From assembly GCF_900104535.1 (NCBI RefSeq), contig NZ_LT629710.1, positions 4,933,501 through 4,997,500 on the forward strand: 64,000 nucleotides of DNA, in the 5' to 3' direction. The notes below the pieces were generated by a model. It was not told the DNA's origin. It saw nothing but the letters and a program-made list of their open reading frames with translations, and did no database searches. The position numbers and the translations under genes were made by a program. Within the stretch, counting starts at the first letter, position 1. Each line of letters opens with the position of its first letter. Shown here piece by piece: positions 9,131-17,418 of this stretch. Origin of the DNA: Nakamurella panacisegetis (lineage in GTDB: Bacteria; Actinomycetota; Actinomycetes; Mycobacteriales; Nakamurellaceae).

Positions 9131-9683
9131 GGTTCCGCAGTTCGCCGAGCACATCGGAGGCGATCTGCGCTAACGGGCGGTCCTCCCCCTCGGCGATCCA
9201 CCGGGCGAAGGCGATGCCGAACACGGTGGCCGCCGACTCCGCGGCCAGGGTGGCGGCCGGTTCGGTGACGCCCCGGCCGCGCAGGCCCCCGGCCACGGCC
9301 GAGGCCAATTCGGCGAACTTGTGCCGCTCCCGCTCCTGCAGAGCCGGGTTCCGCTCGATGACCGATTGCCGAGCCCTCGAGTAGCCCCGACGCTCGTTCG
9401 GAAAGAGCCGCGCCGCCGCATTCAGCGCGGAGGCAACCATCTCCAGGGGCGCCGCGGCGTCGGGCGCCGCCTCGACTCCGTCCAGGAACGCCTGCAGGTA
9501 TTGCTCCTGACCGAAGAACAGCACCTCACGCTTGTCGGCGAAGTGGCGGAAGAAGGTGCGCTCGGTCAGTCCGACCGCCTGGGCGATGTCGGCGGTCGTC
9601 GTCTGTTCGAAGCCCCGGGCGGCGAACAACTCCAGCGCTGCGACCTGCAGGCGTTCTCGTGCACCGGGTTCCCATCGCGCCAT
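9096..9683 (-). CDS. TetR-family regulator of the adjacent SDR gene
   Basis: 195 aa. The N-terminal helix-turn-helix is typical of TetR (LELFAARGFEQTTTADIAQ, RTFFRHFADKREVLF, about residues 16-58); the remainder is the ligand-binding helical domain. A TACACT -10 element (9690-9695, minus strand) sits 6 nt before the ATG, which indicates a leaderless mRNA. A near-perfect inverted repeat at 9697-9717 lies directly beside it. The divergent SDR gene is the likely target, together with autoregulation. The inducer cannot be inferred. Confidence 0.88.
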   Translation of the reverse strand: MARWEPGARERLQVAALELFAARGFEQTTTADIAQAVGLTERTFFRHFADKREVLFFGQEQYLQAFLDGVEAAPDAAAPLEMVASALNAAARLFPNERRGYSRARQSVIERNPALQERERHKFAELASAVAGGLRGRGVTEPAATLAAESAATVFGIAFARWIAEGEDRPLAQIASDVLGELRNLTSPVSRATTT

Positions 9684-9696
9684 GGGTGCAGTGTAG

Positions 9697-9747
9697 TGAT
9701 GACAGCGCCTGTCGTCAGATGTAGATTGATGTCTGCGGCTGACATCA
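9697..9747. promoter_or_regulatory. TetR operator region (two inverted repeats)
   Basis: Inverted repeat 1 has arms TGATGACAG (9697-9705) and CTGTCGTCA (9709-9717), with one mismatch and a 3-bp spacer. Inverted repeat 2 has perfect arms TGATGTC (9727-9733) and GACATCA (9741-9747). Both lie in the divergent tetR-SDR intergenic region. Confidence 0.65.
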
Positions 9748-9805
9748 GTCTGCCGTCACCCCGATTGCCCCGCCCGTCTGGTGGGCGGGGCCGAAGGAGA
9801 AGATC

Positions 9806-10705
9806 ATGCGTGTTTTCGTCACCGGAGCCTCCGGATGGATCGGATCCGCCGCCGTCGACGAGTTGCTCGCCGCCGGCCACGAGGTCACCGGCCTCGCCCG
9901 CTCCGACGCGTCCGCCGCCGCCGTCGAGGCCAAAGGTGCTCACGTTCGCCGCGGCGATCTGGACGACCTGGAGAGCATCCGCGCCGGAGCCGAAGCGGCC
10001 GACGCGGTGGTCCACCTGGCCAACAAACACGACTTCGCGGACCCGGCGGTGTCCAATGCCGCCGAGCGCGGCGCCGTTCAGACCATCGGGGACGCACTGG
10101 CCGGCAGCAACCGGCCGTTCCTGCTGGCGTCCGGGGTTGTCGGCCTGGCCCACGGCCGGCCGGCCGTGGAGACCGACCGGTCGCCGTTCCACGGTCCGGA
10201 GTCACCTCGCGGCGGCAGCGAGAACCTCGCCCTGGAGTTCGCCGACCGGGGCGTCCGCACGGTGAGCCTGCGCTTCGCACCCACCGTCCACGGAGCCGGT
10301 GACCACGGGTTCATCTCGGTGATCGCGGGGATCGCCCGCGAGAAGGGCGTCTCCGGCTATCCCGGCGCCGGTACCAACCGCTGGGCCGCGGTTCACCGGT
10401 CCGATGCCGGCCGGCTGGTGGCGCTCGCCCTGGAGAAGGCGCCGGCCGGATCCCGCCTGCACGCGGTGGCCGAGGAAGGTGTGCCCACCCGGGAGATCGC
10501 CGAGGCCATCGGGCGGACCTTCGACCTGCCGGTGGTCTCGATCGACCCGGGCGACGTCGCCGATCATTTCGGTTGGATCGGCCGCTACTTCGCCATGGAG
10601 GGTGCGACCTCCAGCGCGGCGACGCAGGCGCTGCTCGGGTGGACCCCCACCGGCCCCGGGCTCGTCGAGGACATCGATACCGGTGCGTACTCCGCCGTCG
10701 GATGA
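9806..10705 (+). CDS. Atypical NAD(P)-dependent epimerase/dehydratase-type SDR
   Basis: 299 aa starting at ATG 9806 with a GAAGGAGAA ribosome site. The N-terminal Rossmann motif VTGASGWIG (residues 5-13) binds NAD(P). DLDDLES and VVHLANKH fit the extended/atypical SDR fold related to 3-beta-HSD/epimerase enzymes. The usual YxxxK is replaced by a region reading GGSENLALEF, so catalysis may differ or the position may have shifted. RFAPTVHG and a C-terminal substrate domain complete the fold. It is probably repressed by the divergent TetR protein. Substrate unknown. Confidence 0.85.
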   Translation: MRVFVTGASGWIGSAAVDELLAAGHEVTGLARSDASAAAVEAKGAHVRRGDLDDLESIRAGAEAADAVVHLANKHDFADPAVSNAAERGAVQTIGDALAGSNRPFLLASGVVGLAHGRPAVETDRSPFHGPESPRGGSENLALEFADRGVRTVSLRFAPTVHGAGDHGFISVIAGIAREKGVSGYPGAGTNRWAAVHRSDAGRLVALALEKAPAGSRLHAVAEEGVPTREIAEAIGRTFDLPVVSIDPGDVADHFGWIGRYFAMEGATSSAATQALLGWTPTGPGLVEDIDTGAYSAVG

Positions 10706-10766
10706 GCGAAAAGCGGCGGGCGGCACGCGTTTCCGCGAGCCGCCCGCCGCTCGAGGCGGGACGGGA

Positions 10767-12299
10767 TCAGTGGGCGATGACCTTCGGGGCCTCCGGGTCG
10801 ACCGCCACCGCGCCGTGCCGCAGCAGCAACCCGCAGACGACCGCGCCCAGGGTGAAGATACCGGCCGCCCACCAGAAGGCGGTGGTGTAGCTGTCCATCG
10901 CGGCCTGCGCCACATTGGCCGGAGTGGCCTGCTTGCCGACGAGGTAGTTGGTGGCCGCGGCGGCCGAGACCGCACTCAGTACCGCCGTTCCGATGGAGCC
11001 ACCGATCTGCTGGACCGTGTTGACCACAGCGCTGGCCACGCCGGCGTCGGCCGCGGCAACACCCTGGGTGGCCGCTCCGAACGAGGTACCCATGACGGCG
11101 CCGATACCGAGGCCCATGACCACCAGGCCGGGCAGGATGTTCGCCGTGTAGGCACTGTGCAGGTCGAGCTGGGTCAGCATGAGCATGCCGACCGCGGCCA
11201 CGGCCATACCGACCAGGACCGGGACCTTGGCTCCGATCCGGCTCACGACCGACGGCGTCAGCTGGACCGAGACCATCAGCCCGCCGATCATCGGCAGGAA
11301 CGACAGTCCGGTCTCGAGTGGAGTGAACGCCAGGATGGTCGAGAGGTAGTAGGTCAGGAACAGGAAGACCGCGAACATGCCGGCCCCGACGATCCCGACG
11401 GCGGCGTAGGCGCCACCGCGGGTCCGGTCGGCCAGGATCCGCATCGGCAACAACGGGTGCGACACCGTGGTCTCGACCTTGACGAACACCGCGATCAGCA
11501 CGAGGCCGGCGGCGATGAAGCCGAGCGTGACCCCGCTGGTCCAGCCCTTGGTCTCGGCCTGGGCCAGTCCGTAGACCAGCGAGACCAGGCCCAGCACGAT
11601 GACGATCGTTCCCGGCAGGTCGAGTTTCGGCTTGACCTCGGCCTTGTTCTGGCGGGGCAGCAGCAGGGCCGCGCCGATCACGGCCAGCACGACCAGCGGA
11701 ACGTTCACGAACATGCACCAGCGCCAGGAGGCGTACTCGGTGAGCGCACCGCCCAGGATCAGCCCGATGGCGCCACCACTGCCGGCGACCGCGCCGAAGA
11801 TGGCGAAGGCTCGCGCTCGTTCCGCCGCGTTGGTGAAGGTGACGGTCAGCAGGGAAAGGGCCGCCGGGGCGACCAACGCGCCGAACACGCCCTGGAGGCT
11901 GCGGGCGGTCAGCAGCAGGCCGAAGCTGTTCGCCGAGCCGCCGAGCGCGGAGGCGGCACCGAAGCCGAGCAGGCCGATGGTGAACATCAGGCGGCGGCCG
12001 AACAGGTCACTCAGGCGCCCGCCGAGCAGCAGCAGCGCACCGAAGGCGAGGGCGTAGCCGGTCACCAGCCACTGCCGATTGTCGTTCGAGAACCCAAGGG
12101 ACGCTTGGGCCGTCGGCAGGGCGATGTTGACGATGGTGGCGTCGAGGACGACGACCAACTGCGCCAGTGCCGCCACCACGAGGACCCACCAACGGCGCGA
12201 ATGCTGCCGGCCGGAAGCCGTCTCCTGCTCGAGGGGCGCGGGCGTGATGGTTGATGCCGCCGCCCCGTCCTGATCGATCCGGGCAGTACTGGTGGACAT
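10767..12299 (-). CDS. MFS drug exporter, DHA2 (EmrB/QacA) type
   Basis: 510 aa from ATG 12299, preferred over the upstream ATG 12311 because GGAGG lies 5 nt before it. About 14 membrane segments. Typical DHA2 features include VVLDATIVNIALPTAQ in TM1, GGRLSDLFGRR (motif A) and RSLQGVFGALVAPAALSLL (motif B/C region). It likely expels hydrophobic drugs or dyes using proton-motive force. It is divergent from a TetR-type repressor, and two matching operators lie between them. Confidence 0.92.
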   Translation of the reverse strand: MSTSTARIDQDGAAASTITPAPLEQETASGRQHSRRWWVLVVAALAQLVVVLDATIVNIALPTAQASLGFSNDNRQWLVTGYALAFGALLLLGGRLSDLFGRRLMFTIGLLGFGAASALGGSANSFGLLLTARSLQGVFGALVAPAALSLLTVTFTNAAERARAFAIFGAVAGSGGAIGLILGGALTEYASWRWCMFVNVPLVVLAVIGAALLLPRQNKAEVKPKLDLPGTIVIVLGLVSLVYGLAQAETKGWTSGVTLGFIAAGLVLIAVFVKVETTVSHPLLPMRILADRTRGGAYAAVGIVGAGMFAVFLFLTYYLSTILAFTPLETGLSFLPMIGGLMVSVQLTPSVVSRIGAKVPVLVGMAVAAVGMLMLTQLDLHSAYTANILPGLVVMGLGIGAVMGTSFGAATQGVAAADAGVASAVVNTVQQIGGSIGTAVLSAVSAAAATNYLVGKQATPANVAQAAMDSYTTAFWWAAGIFTLGAVVCGLLLRHGAVAVDPEAPKVIAH

Positions 12300-12320
12300 C
12301 ACGGCCTCCATGGTCAGAAT

Positions 12321-12336
12321 CGGAAGGTTCCTTCCG
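12321..12336. promoter_or_regulatory. TetR operator next to MFS start
   Basis: Perfect inverted arms CGGAAGG/CCTTCCG with a 2-bp spacer, 22 bp upstream of the MFS start codon. Confidence 0.7.
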
Positions 12337-12399
12337 CTTCGATCAAGCTAGCCGAAAGTGGAGAGGGTTGCTCCACATAGTGACGCGGAACACAAGAAC

Positions 12400-12415
12400 C
12401 GGAAAGCTCTTTCCG
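12400..12415. promoter_or_regulatory. TetR operator next to regulator start
   Basis: Perfect inverted arms CGGAAAG/CTTTCCG with a 2-bp spacer, differing from the MFS-side operator by one base per arm. A TAGGAT -10 element follows at 12423-12428, six nt before the regulator ATG, so the operator covers the expected -35 region. Confidence 0.7.
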
Positions 12416-12434
12416 TCTCCCGTAGGATCGGGCC

Positions 12435-13112
12435 ATGACCACCGCTGCCCGCGCCGACGCGAGCGCCCGTCCGCTGCGGGCCGACGCCGAACGCAATCGC
12501 CGACTCATCCTCGAGGTCGCGGCCGACGTCTTCGCCGAGAAGGGACTGGACGCCGGGTTTGACGAGATCGCCCGCCGCGCCGGCGTCGGCGCCGGCACCG
12601 TCTACCGACGTTTTCCGCACCGGGACGAACTCATCGAGGCGCTGCTCACCCACCGGCTCGGGGAGCTCACCGAGCTCGCCCGGGTCAGCGCGCAGAATCC
12701 GGACGCCTGGGCCGGTCTGGTCGACTTCCTGGAGGGCAGCATCGCCATGCAGATGCACGACCGGGGGCTCCGGGAACTGATGGAGATGTCCGGCCGGTGG
12801 GCCGACTGCTCGATCGAGGCCAAGAACAAACTGGTGCCGGCGGTCGCAGCCTTGCTCACCCGGGCGAAGGAGCAGGGACAACTACGCCCCGACGTGGAAC
12901 TCACCGACTTCTCCGTGCTCGGCACCATCGTCGGCTCGGTCAACGAACTGGCACCGCCTGACCTCTGGCGCCGCTATCTGGTGCTGTTCCTCGACGGGCT
13001 GCGGACGAGGCGGACGGCACCGACTCCACTGCCGGTCGCCGCGCCCGACGAGGACATCTACAGGGCCGGCGGATCGAACGGGCTCGGCGGCGCCAGCGGA
13101 TCCGGCGGATAG
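12435..13112 (+). CDS. TetR-family repressor of the MFS exporter
   Basis: 225 aa, apparently translated from a leaderless mRNA. The TetR helix-turn-helix is at about residues 20-65 (LILEVAADVFAEKGLDAGFD, GVGAGTVYRRFPHRDELIEA). The remainder matches the ligand-binding half with a TetR_C-type region (FSVLGTIVGS). The divergent MFS gene and paired operators make local control of drug export likely. The last 25 or so residues are Gly/Ser/Pro-rich, and their DNA overlaps a small proline-rich gene on the opposite strand. Confidence 0.9.
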   Translation: MTTAARADASARPLRADAERNRRLILEVAADVFAEKGLDAGFDEIARRAGVGAGTVYRRFPHRDELIEALLTHRLGELTELARVSAQNPDAWAGLVDFLEGSIAMQMHDRGLRELMEMSGRWADCSIEAKNKLVPAVAALLTRAKEQGQLRPDVELTDFSVLGTIVGSVNELAPPDLWRRYLVLFLDGLRTRRTAPTPLPVAAPDEDIYRAGGSNGLGGASGSGG

Positions 13113-13213
13113 GGCGGCGGTTCGATCGGCTCGGGGGTCGGCAGCGGGCGACCCGGCTCGGGGGTGGGCAATGGGTGGGCCGGATCGGGGATGTCCGGAA
13201 CCGGTGTCGGCAT
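13058..13213 (-). CDS. Small proline-rich protein
   Basis: 51 aa from ATG 13213 to TAG 13058. More than 40% of residues are proline, in PTPEP, PLPTPEP and PPPYPPDPL patterns without an obvious signal peptide. The 55 bp at its 3' end overlap the tail of the tetR gene in antisense orientation. A GGAG lies upstream of the start. The regular codon pattern and the lack of any plus-strand gene at 13113-13340 support it. It is probably disordered; the function is unknown. Confidence 0.5.
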   Translation of the reverse strand: MPTPVPDIPDPAHPLPTPEPGRPLPTPEPIEPPPYPPDPLAPPSPFDPPAL

Positions 13214-13340
13214 GCTCACGGCGGTCTCCACTTCCGCTCGCGCGGCCGCGGACCGACCGCTTCTTGGAACCTGTTCCAGTACCCGACGTTACCCGCGGGG
13301 AAACCGGAATACCCGCCCGCCGGGCGAGGTTGCAAATTCG

Positions 13341-14336
13341 GTGAACCTTCCACTCTCGATCCTCGACCTCGCACCGATCAACAAGGGCCAGGACGCCGGC
13401 GAAGCCATCGCGGCCAGCGTGGCCCTGGCCCGGCAGGCCGAGACCTTCGGCTACCGACGGGTCTGGTACGCCGAGCATCACAACATGGCCTCCATCGCCT
13501 CCTCGGCGACGAGTGTGCTCATCGCGCACGTGGCCGCCCACACCACGAGCATCCGGCTCGGGGCGGGCGGCGTCATGCTGCCCAACCACTCCCCGCTCAC
13601 CATCGCCGAGCAGTTCGGCACCCTGGCCGCCATCCACCCCGGCCGCATCGACCTCGGGCTCGGACGGGCGCCCGGCTCCGACCAGGCCACCATGTACGCG
13701 CTCCGGCGCGACGCCTCCTCGTCCGACCGCTTCCCGCAGGACGTGCTGGAGCTGCAGGGCTACCTGCGGGGGGAAACCGTGGTCGCGGGCGTGAACGCGG
13801 TGCCCGGCAACGGATCCGACGTTCCGCTGTACATCCTAGGATCGTCGCTCTTCGGGGCGCGACTGGCGGCCGCCCTCGGCCTGCCGTTCGCGTTCGCCTC
13901 GCACTTCGCGCCCGGATCGCTGCACGACGCCATCTCCATCTACCGGGAGGAGTTCCGGCCGGGACCGCAGCTGGACGCCCCCCACGCCATCGCGGGGGTG
14001 AACGTGGTCGCCGCCGACGACCTCGCCACCGCCGAGGCGGAGTTGCACCTGGTGAAGCGGGCCCGGGTCGGCGCCCTGTTCGGCCGCGGCGGCCGCACGT
14101 TCACCGATGAGGAGGCCGACCTCGTTCTGGAGTCGGACGCGGGCCGGCAGATCGAGCAGATGGTGCGCTATTCGGCGGTCGGCACTCCCGACGCCGTCCG
14201 GGACTACCTCGTGGACTTCGCCCGGCACGCGGACGCCGACGAACTGATCATCGCCCACCAGGCCTCCTCGGTGACCGCCCGGCTGCGGTCGGTGCAGCTG
14301 ACCGCCGAGGCGATGGACACCGTCCCGGCCCGCTGA
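13341..14336 (+). CDS. Luciferase-like flavin-dependent oxidoreductase (LLM class)
   Basis: 331 aa from GTG 13341, where homology to the family begins (MNLPLSILDLAPI); in-frame upstream sequence is low complexity. Bacterial luciferase-like TIM-barrel features are RVWYAEHHNMASIASSATSV, LGAGGVMLPNHSPLTIAEQF and the GRIDLGLGRAPG loop. These match the MsnO8/LLM subfamily that uses reduced FMN or F420. The substrate is unknown. It is isolated: no neighbouring gene shares its pathway. Confidence 0.88.
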   Translation: MNLPLSILDLAPINKGQDAGEAIAASVALARQAETFGYRRVWYAEHHNMASIASSATSVLIAHVAAHTTSIRLGAGGVMLPNHSPLTIAEQFGTLAAIHPGRIDLGLGRAPGSDQATMYALRRDASSSDRFPQDVLELQGYLRGETVVAGVNAVPGNGSDVPLYILGSSLFGARLAAALGLPFAFASHFAPGSLHDAISIYREEFRPGPQLDAPHAIAGVNVVAADDLATAEAELHLVKRARVGALFGRGGRTFTDEEADLVLESDAGRQIEQMVRYSAVGTPDAVRDYLVDFARHADADELIIAHQASSVTARLRSVQLTAEAMDTVPAR

Positions 14337-14423
14337 TCGCTGCCCGTTCGGGCAGGATCCACGGTCCGAACGGCGGGCTGGCGGGCGCTGGATGCGGAAC
14401 CCGAAGCTGCGCACGCTCGACCA

Positions 14424-16706
14424 ATGGCAGTGACGGAACTCGTGTGCCCGTCGTGCGGTGAGAGCAACTCGCCCATGACGGAGTTCTGCAACTCCTGCAA
14501 CACCTATCTGGCCTGGGACCCGGCGAACGGGCCCGATGAACGTACGGTTCTGCTCCCGGTCGGCGGAGTGCCCGCAGTGCGACCTGGCACCTCCCCGCCG
14601 GCCGTCGACCCGGGGTCCGGACGACGGGCCGGCGAGCGGCTCCGGATCGCCGTCGAGCCCACGACGATCTCGGTCATCCCCGGCCTGGAGCCGGCCATGG
14701 TCTCGGTGCACGTGATCAACCTGTCCAGCGTCGTCGACCGCTTCACCGTCGAGCTCCTGTCGGCGCCCCCCTTCGTCACCGCCGTCCCGGCGGAGGTGCG
14801 CCTCCTGCCGAACGCCGATCAATCGGTGGACCTGCGCATCGGCCTGGTGCCGGCTCCGATGGCGCCGGCCGGGCGATATCCGATCGATCTGCGGGTGCGC
14901 TCCTCCGCCCACCAGGGCGTCGCGGTCTCGCAGCGGGTGGACCTGACGGTCGGTGTGGTGGACGGCCCGGTGACGCTCACCGTCACGCCCAGCATCGTCC
15001 GGGTCCGGGACACGTCGGGCGGTCAGACCGAACTGCTGGCCGAGAACACCGGCGGCAATCGCCCGCTGAGCCTGCGGCTGGAAGGATCTGACCCGGAACG
15101 GCTCGTGCGCTTCATCTTCGAGCCCGCACGGCTCGACATTCCGCCCGGCGGCCAGGCCACGGCCAGGGTCCGGCTGCAGGCACCGGAACCGCCGCCCGGC
15201 CAGGAACTGACGCGGTCCTTCACGGTGACCGCCATCGAGGGCACGCGCGAGTTCACCACCACCGGAACCTTCACTCAGGCCAGCACCGCCCAGCAGGTGG
15301 ACCTTCGACTCGAGCCCAGCGTGACGAAGATCCGCGACGTCGGCGCGGCCACCATCCGCCTGGTGGCCGCCGTGGCCGGAGGTCCGAGGCCGGTGCGGTT
15401 GACCCTGCAGGGTTCCGATGACGAGCGAGCCGTGCGTTTCACCTTCACCCCGCCGGTGCTGGTCGTCCCGCCCGGCGGGGCCGGGGTGTGCACCGTGCGC
15501 CTGGAGGCGCCCGAGCCAGAACCGGGACAGGAGATCTCCCGCCGGTTCACCATCGGCGCCCACGACGGCCGCGGAGAGATCGCCGCCACCGGCACGCTGA
15601 CCCAGTCGACCTCGGCCCAGAACCTGGCCCTGTGGCTGGAACCGAACATCCTGCGCGTCCGGGACGCCGGCGCCGGATATCTGAACGTGGTGCTGGACAA
15701 CCGATCCGGACGGCGTCCGCAGACCGTGACGCTGTCCGGCTCCGACCCCGAGCGGGCGGTGCGCTTCGGATTCGGACCACCGGTCGTCCAGATCGGGCCG
15801 GGCGAGATCCTCACCGCCCAACTGCGCGTGGACGCCGCTCTCCCGCCCGACGGCCAGGAGGTCGAACGGCCCCTGACCGTGGTCGGGACCAGCCACGACG
15901 GCCGCCGGGTGGAAGGGACTGGATCGTTCGTCCAGACATCCTCGGCATCCATCCTGGAGCTTCGGCTCGACCCCAGTGTGGTGCGGATCCAGGACGCCTC
16001 CGACGCCGTCGTCACCCTGATCGCCGACAACCGGGAGAGCATTGTCCCGGCCCGCATCCAGCTCGAAGGATCCGACCCGGAACGGGCCGTCCGCTTCGAC
16101 TTCCAGCCGTCGTGGCTGGACATACCGCCCGGCGGATGGGCCTCGTCGCGCCTGCACCTGCGCGCCTCCCGCCCCGAGCGGGGCAAGGAACTGACCCGGC
16201 AGATCACCGTCACCGCGGTGGACGAGCGCCGCGAGGTGTCGACCACCGGCAGCCTGATCCAGACGTCGTCGGACCGGCGCCCGATGATCGGACGGCTCCT
16301 CACCCTGCTCGGCTGCCTGCTGATGATCGCCGGTGTCTTCCTGCCCTGGACCACCGCCCCACGGCGGATCACCGGCATCAACTTCTCCCTTCCGGAGTTC
16401 GCCGAGGACACCAACATCAGCCTGAAGCCGCTGCACACCAGCGCCGAGCAACTGCGCCACGTCCCGGCCGCGTTGATCTCGGCGGGCCTGATCGTCCTGC
16501 TGTTCGCGACGTTGACGCTGTTCGGTCTGACCGGCACCAAGGGTCGATTGATCCGGACCATGGCGATGCTCGGATTCCTGTTCGTGGTCGGGTTCTCACT
16601 GGCCTTCGTCGTGCGAGCCGACACGTTCGGCCCCGGCATCGGGTTGATCATGGTGGCCACCGGCGCGGTGTGCGCATTCGCCGGCGGCGTGGTGGGGCGT
16701 CGCTGA
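14424..16706 (+). CDS. Zinc-ribbon, five-repeat membrane protein beside the CIS cluster
   Basis: 760 aa. An N-terminal zinc ribbon (CPSC at about 8-11, CNSC at about 23-26) is followed by a linker. Then come about five Ig-like beta repeats of roughly 115 residues, between about residues 70 and 610. Later repeats share GSDPERAVRF, IPPGG and a closing TTG...QTSS motif. Four predicted membrane segments end the protein (about 617-760), with LPWTTAPRR after the first. It has no signal peptide, so the zinc ribbon and repeats are likely cytoplasmic. It immediately precedes the CIS genes in the same direction. I infer a membrane-anchoring or docking role for the injection machine; the exact family is not recognised. 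Confidence 0.7.
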   Translation: MAVTELVCPSCGESNSPMTEFCNSCNTYLAWDPANGPDERTVLLPVGGVPAVRPGTSPPAVDPGSGRRAGERLRIAVEPTTISVIPGLEPAMVSVHVINLSSVVDRFTVELLSAPPFVTAVPAEVRLLPNADQSVDLRIGLVPAPMAPAGRYPIDLRVRSSAHQGVAVSQRVDLTVGVVDGPVTLTVTPSIVRVRDTSGGQTELLAENTGGNRPLSLRLEGSDPERLVRFIFEPARLDIPPGGQATARVRLQAPEPPPGQELTRSFTVTAIEGTREFTTTGTFTQASTAQQVDLRLEPSVTKIRDVGAATIRLVAAVAGGPRPVRLTLQGSDDERAVRFTFTPPVLVVPPGGAGVCTVRLEAPEPEPGQEISRRFTIGAHDGRGEIAATGTLTQSTSAQNLALWLEPNILRVRDAGAGYLNVVLDNRSGRRPQTVTLSGSDPERAVRFGFGPPVVQIGPGEILTAQLRVDAALPPDGQEVERPLTVVGTSHDGRRVEGTGSFVQTSSASILELRLDPSVVRIQDASDAVVTLIADNRESIVPARIQLEGSDPERAVRFDFQPSWLDIPPGGWASSRLHLRASRPERGKELTRQITVTAVDERREVSTTGSLIQTSSDRRPMIGRLLTLLGCLLMIAGVFLPWTTAPRRITGINFSLPEFAEDTNISLKPLHTSAEQLRHVPAALISAGLIVLLFATLTLFGLTGTKGRLIRTMAMLGFLFVVGFSLAFVVRADTFGPGIGLIMVATGAVCAFAGGVVGRR

Positions 16707-16797
16707 GTGACCCCTGCCCGAAAAGGCAATCGGCGCTTCCCTCCCGATGTGCCCGCGGCGCCTTCACCGGGCCCCGCCGGGGGCGGAGGGTTGACGG

Positions 16798-17418
16798 GTG
16801 ATCTCCGAGGTGGACAGCGCCCTGCGCGCGCTGATCGAGCGGGAGGCGGCCGACTCGTCGGACGTGGAAGTCGTGCTGGACGCACCGACCAAGGAATGGG
16901 CCGGGCGGCGCAACGTCCCGACCATCGACGTCTACCTCTACGACATCCGCGAGGACCTGCGTCGCCGGGAGCGGGGCCTGATCAACGAGTATTCCGACGA
17001 CCGGGTGGTCAGCCGCCGGCTGCCGCCCCGCTATTTCAGCCTGTCGTACCTGGTGACCGCCTGGACCCAGCGGCCGGAGGACGAGCACCGGCTGCTCGCC
17101 TCCCTGCTGGCCTGCTTCCTGCGCCACGACGCGCTGCCGGGCGACGTGCTGACCGGATCCCTGGCCGACATCGGACTGCCGGTCCCCGTGTCGGTGGCCC
17201 TGCCACCACCGGAGGACCGGTCGTTCGCCGACGTCTGGACGGCACTGGGCGGCGAGCTCAAGCCGTCGCTGGACGTCGTCGTGTCGGCGCCGACCGACAG
17301 CGGCCGTTCCTACCCGGCCGCGAGCGAGGTTCAGGCCCCGCTGACCGTCGGCCTGCAAGGCGTCGACGGCCGCGCGCCGGCCGAGACGAGAAGGGCCCGG
17401 GTCCGCCGTGCTCGATGA
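16798..17418 (+). CDS. CIS Pvc16-like protein (DUF4255)
   Basis: 206 aa from GTG 16798. The sequence fits DUF4255/Pvc16, with an N-terminal helical start (ISEVDSALRALIERE), a conserved IDVYLYDI strand, a YFSLSYLVTAWTQ motif and EDEHRLLASLLACFL. In PVC/Afp-type particles this family caps or terminates the sheath-tube end. It overlaps the ATPase gene by 11 bp, and the two are surely cotranscribed. Confidence 0.85.
   Translation: MISEVDSALRALIEREAADSSDVEVVLDAPTKEWAGRRNVPTIDVYLYDIREDLRRRERGLINEYSDDRVVSRRLPPRYFSLSYLVTAWTQRPEDEHRLLASLLACFLRHDALPGDVLTGSLADIGLPVPVSVALPPPEDRSFADVWTALGGELKPSLDVVVSAPTDSGRSYPAASEVQAPLTVGLQGVDGRAPAETRRARVRRAR

Noticed and set aside
13836-16460. Very long open frame on the minus strand (874 codons) under the zinc-ribbon repeat gene
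   Set aside because: It is a GC-driven shadow frame, His/Gly/Asp-rich without domains, whereas the plus strand encodes a clear repeat protein.
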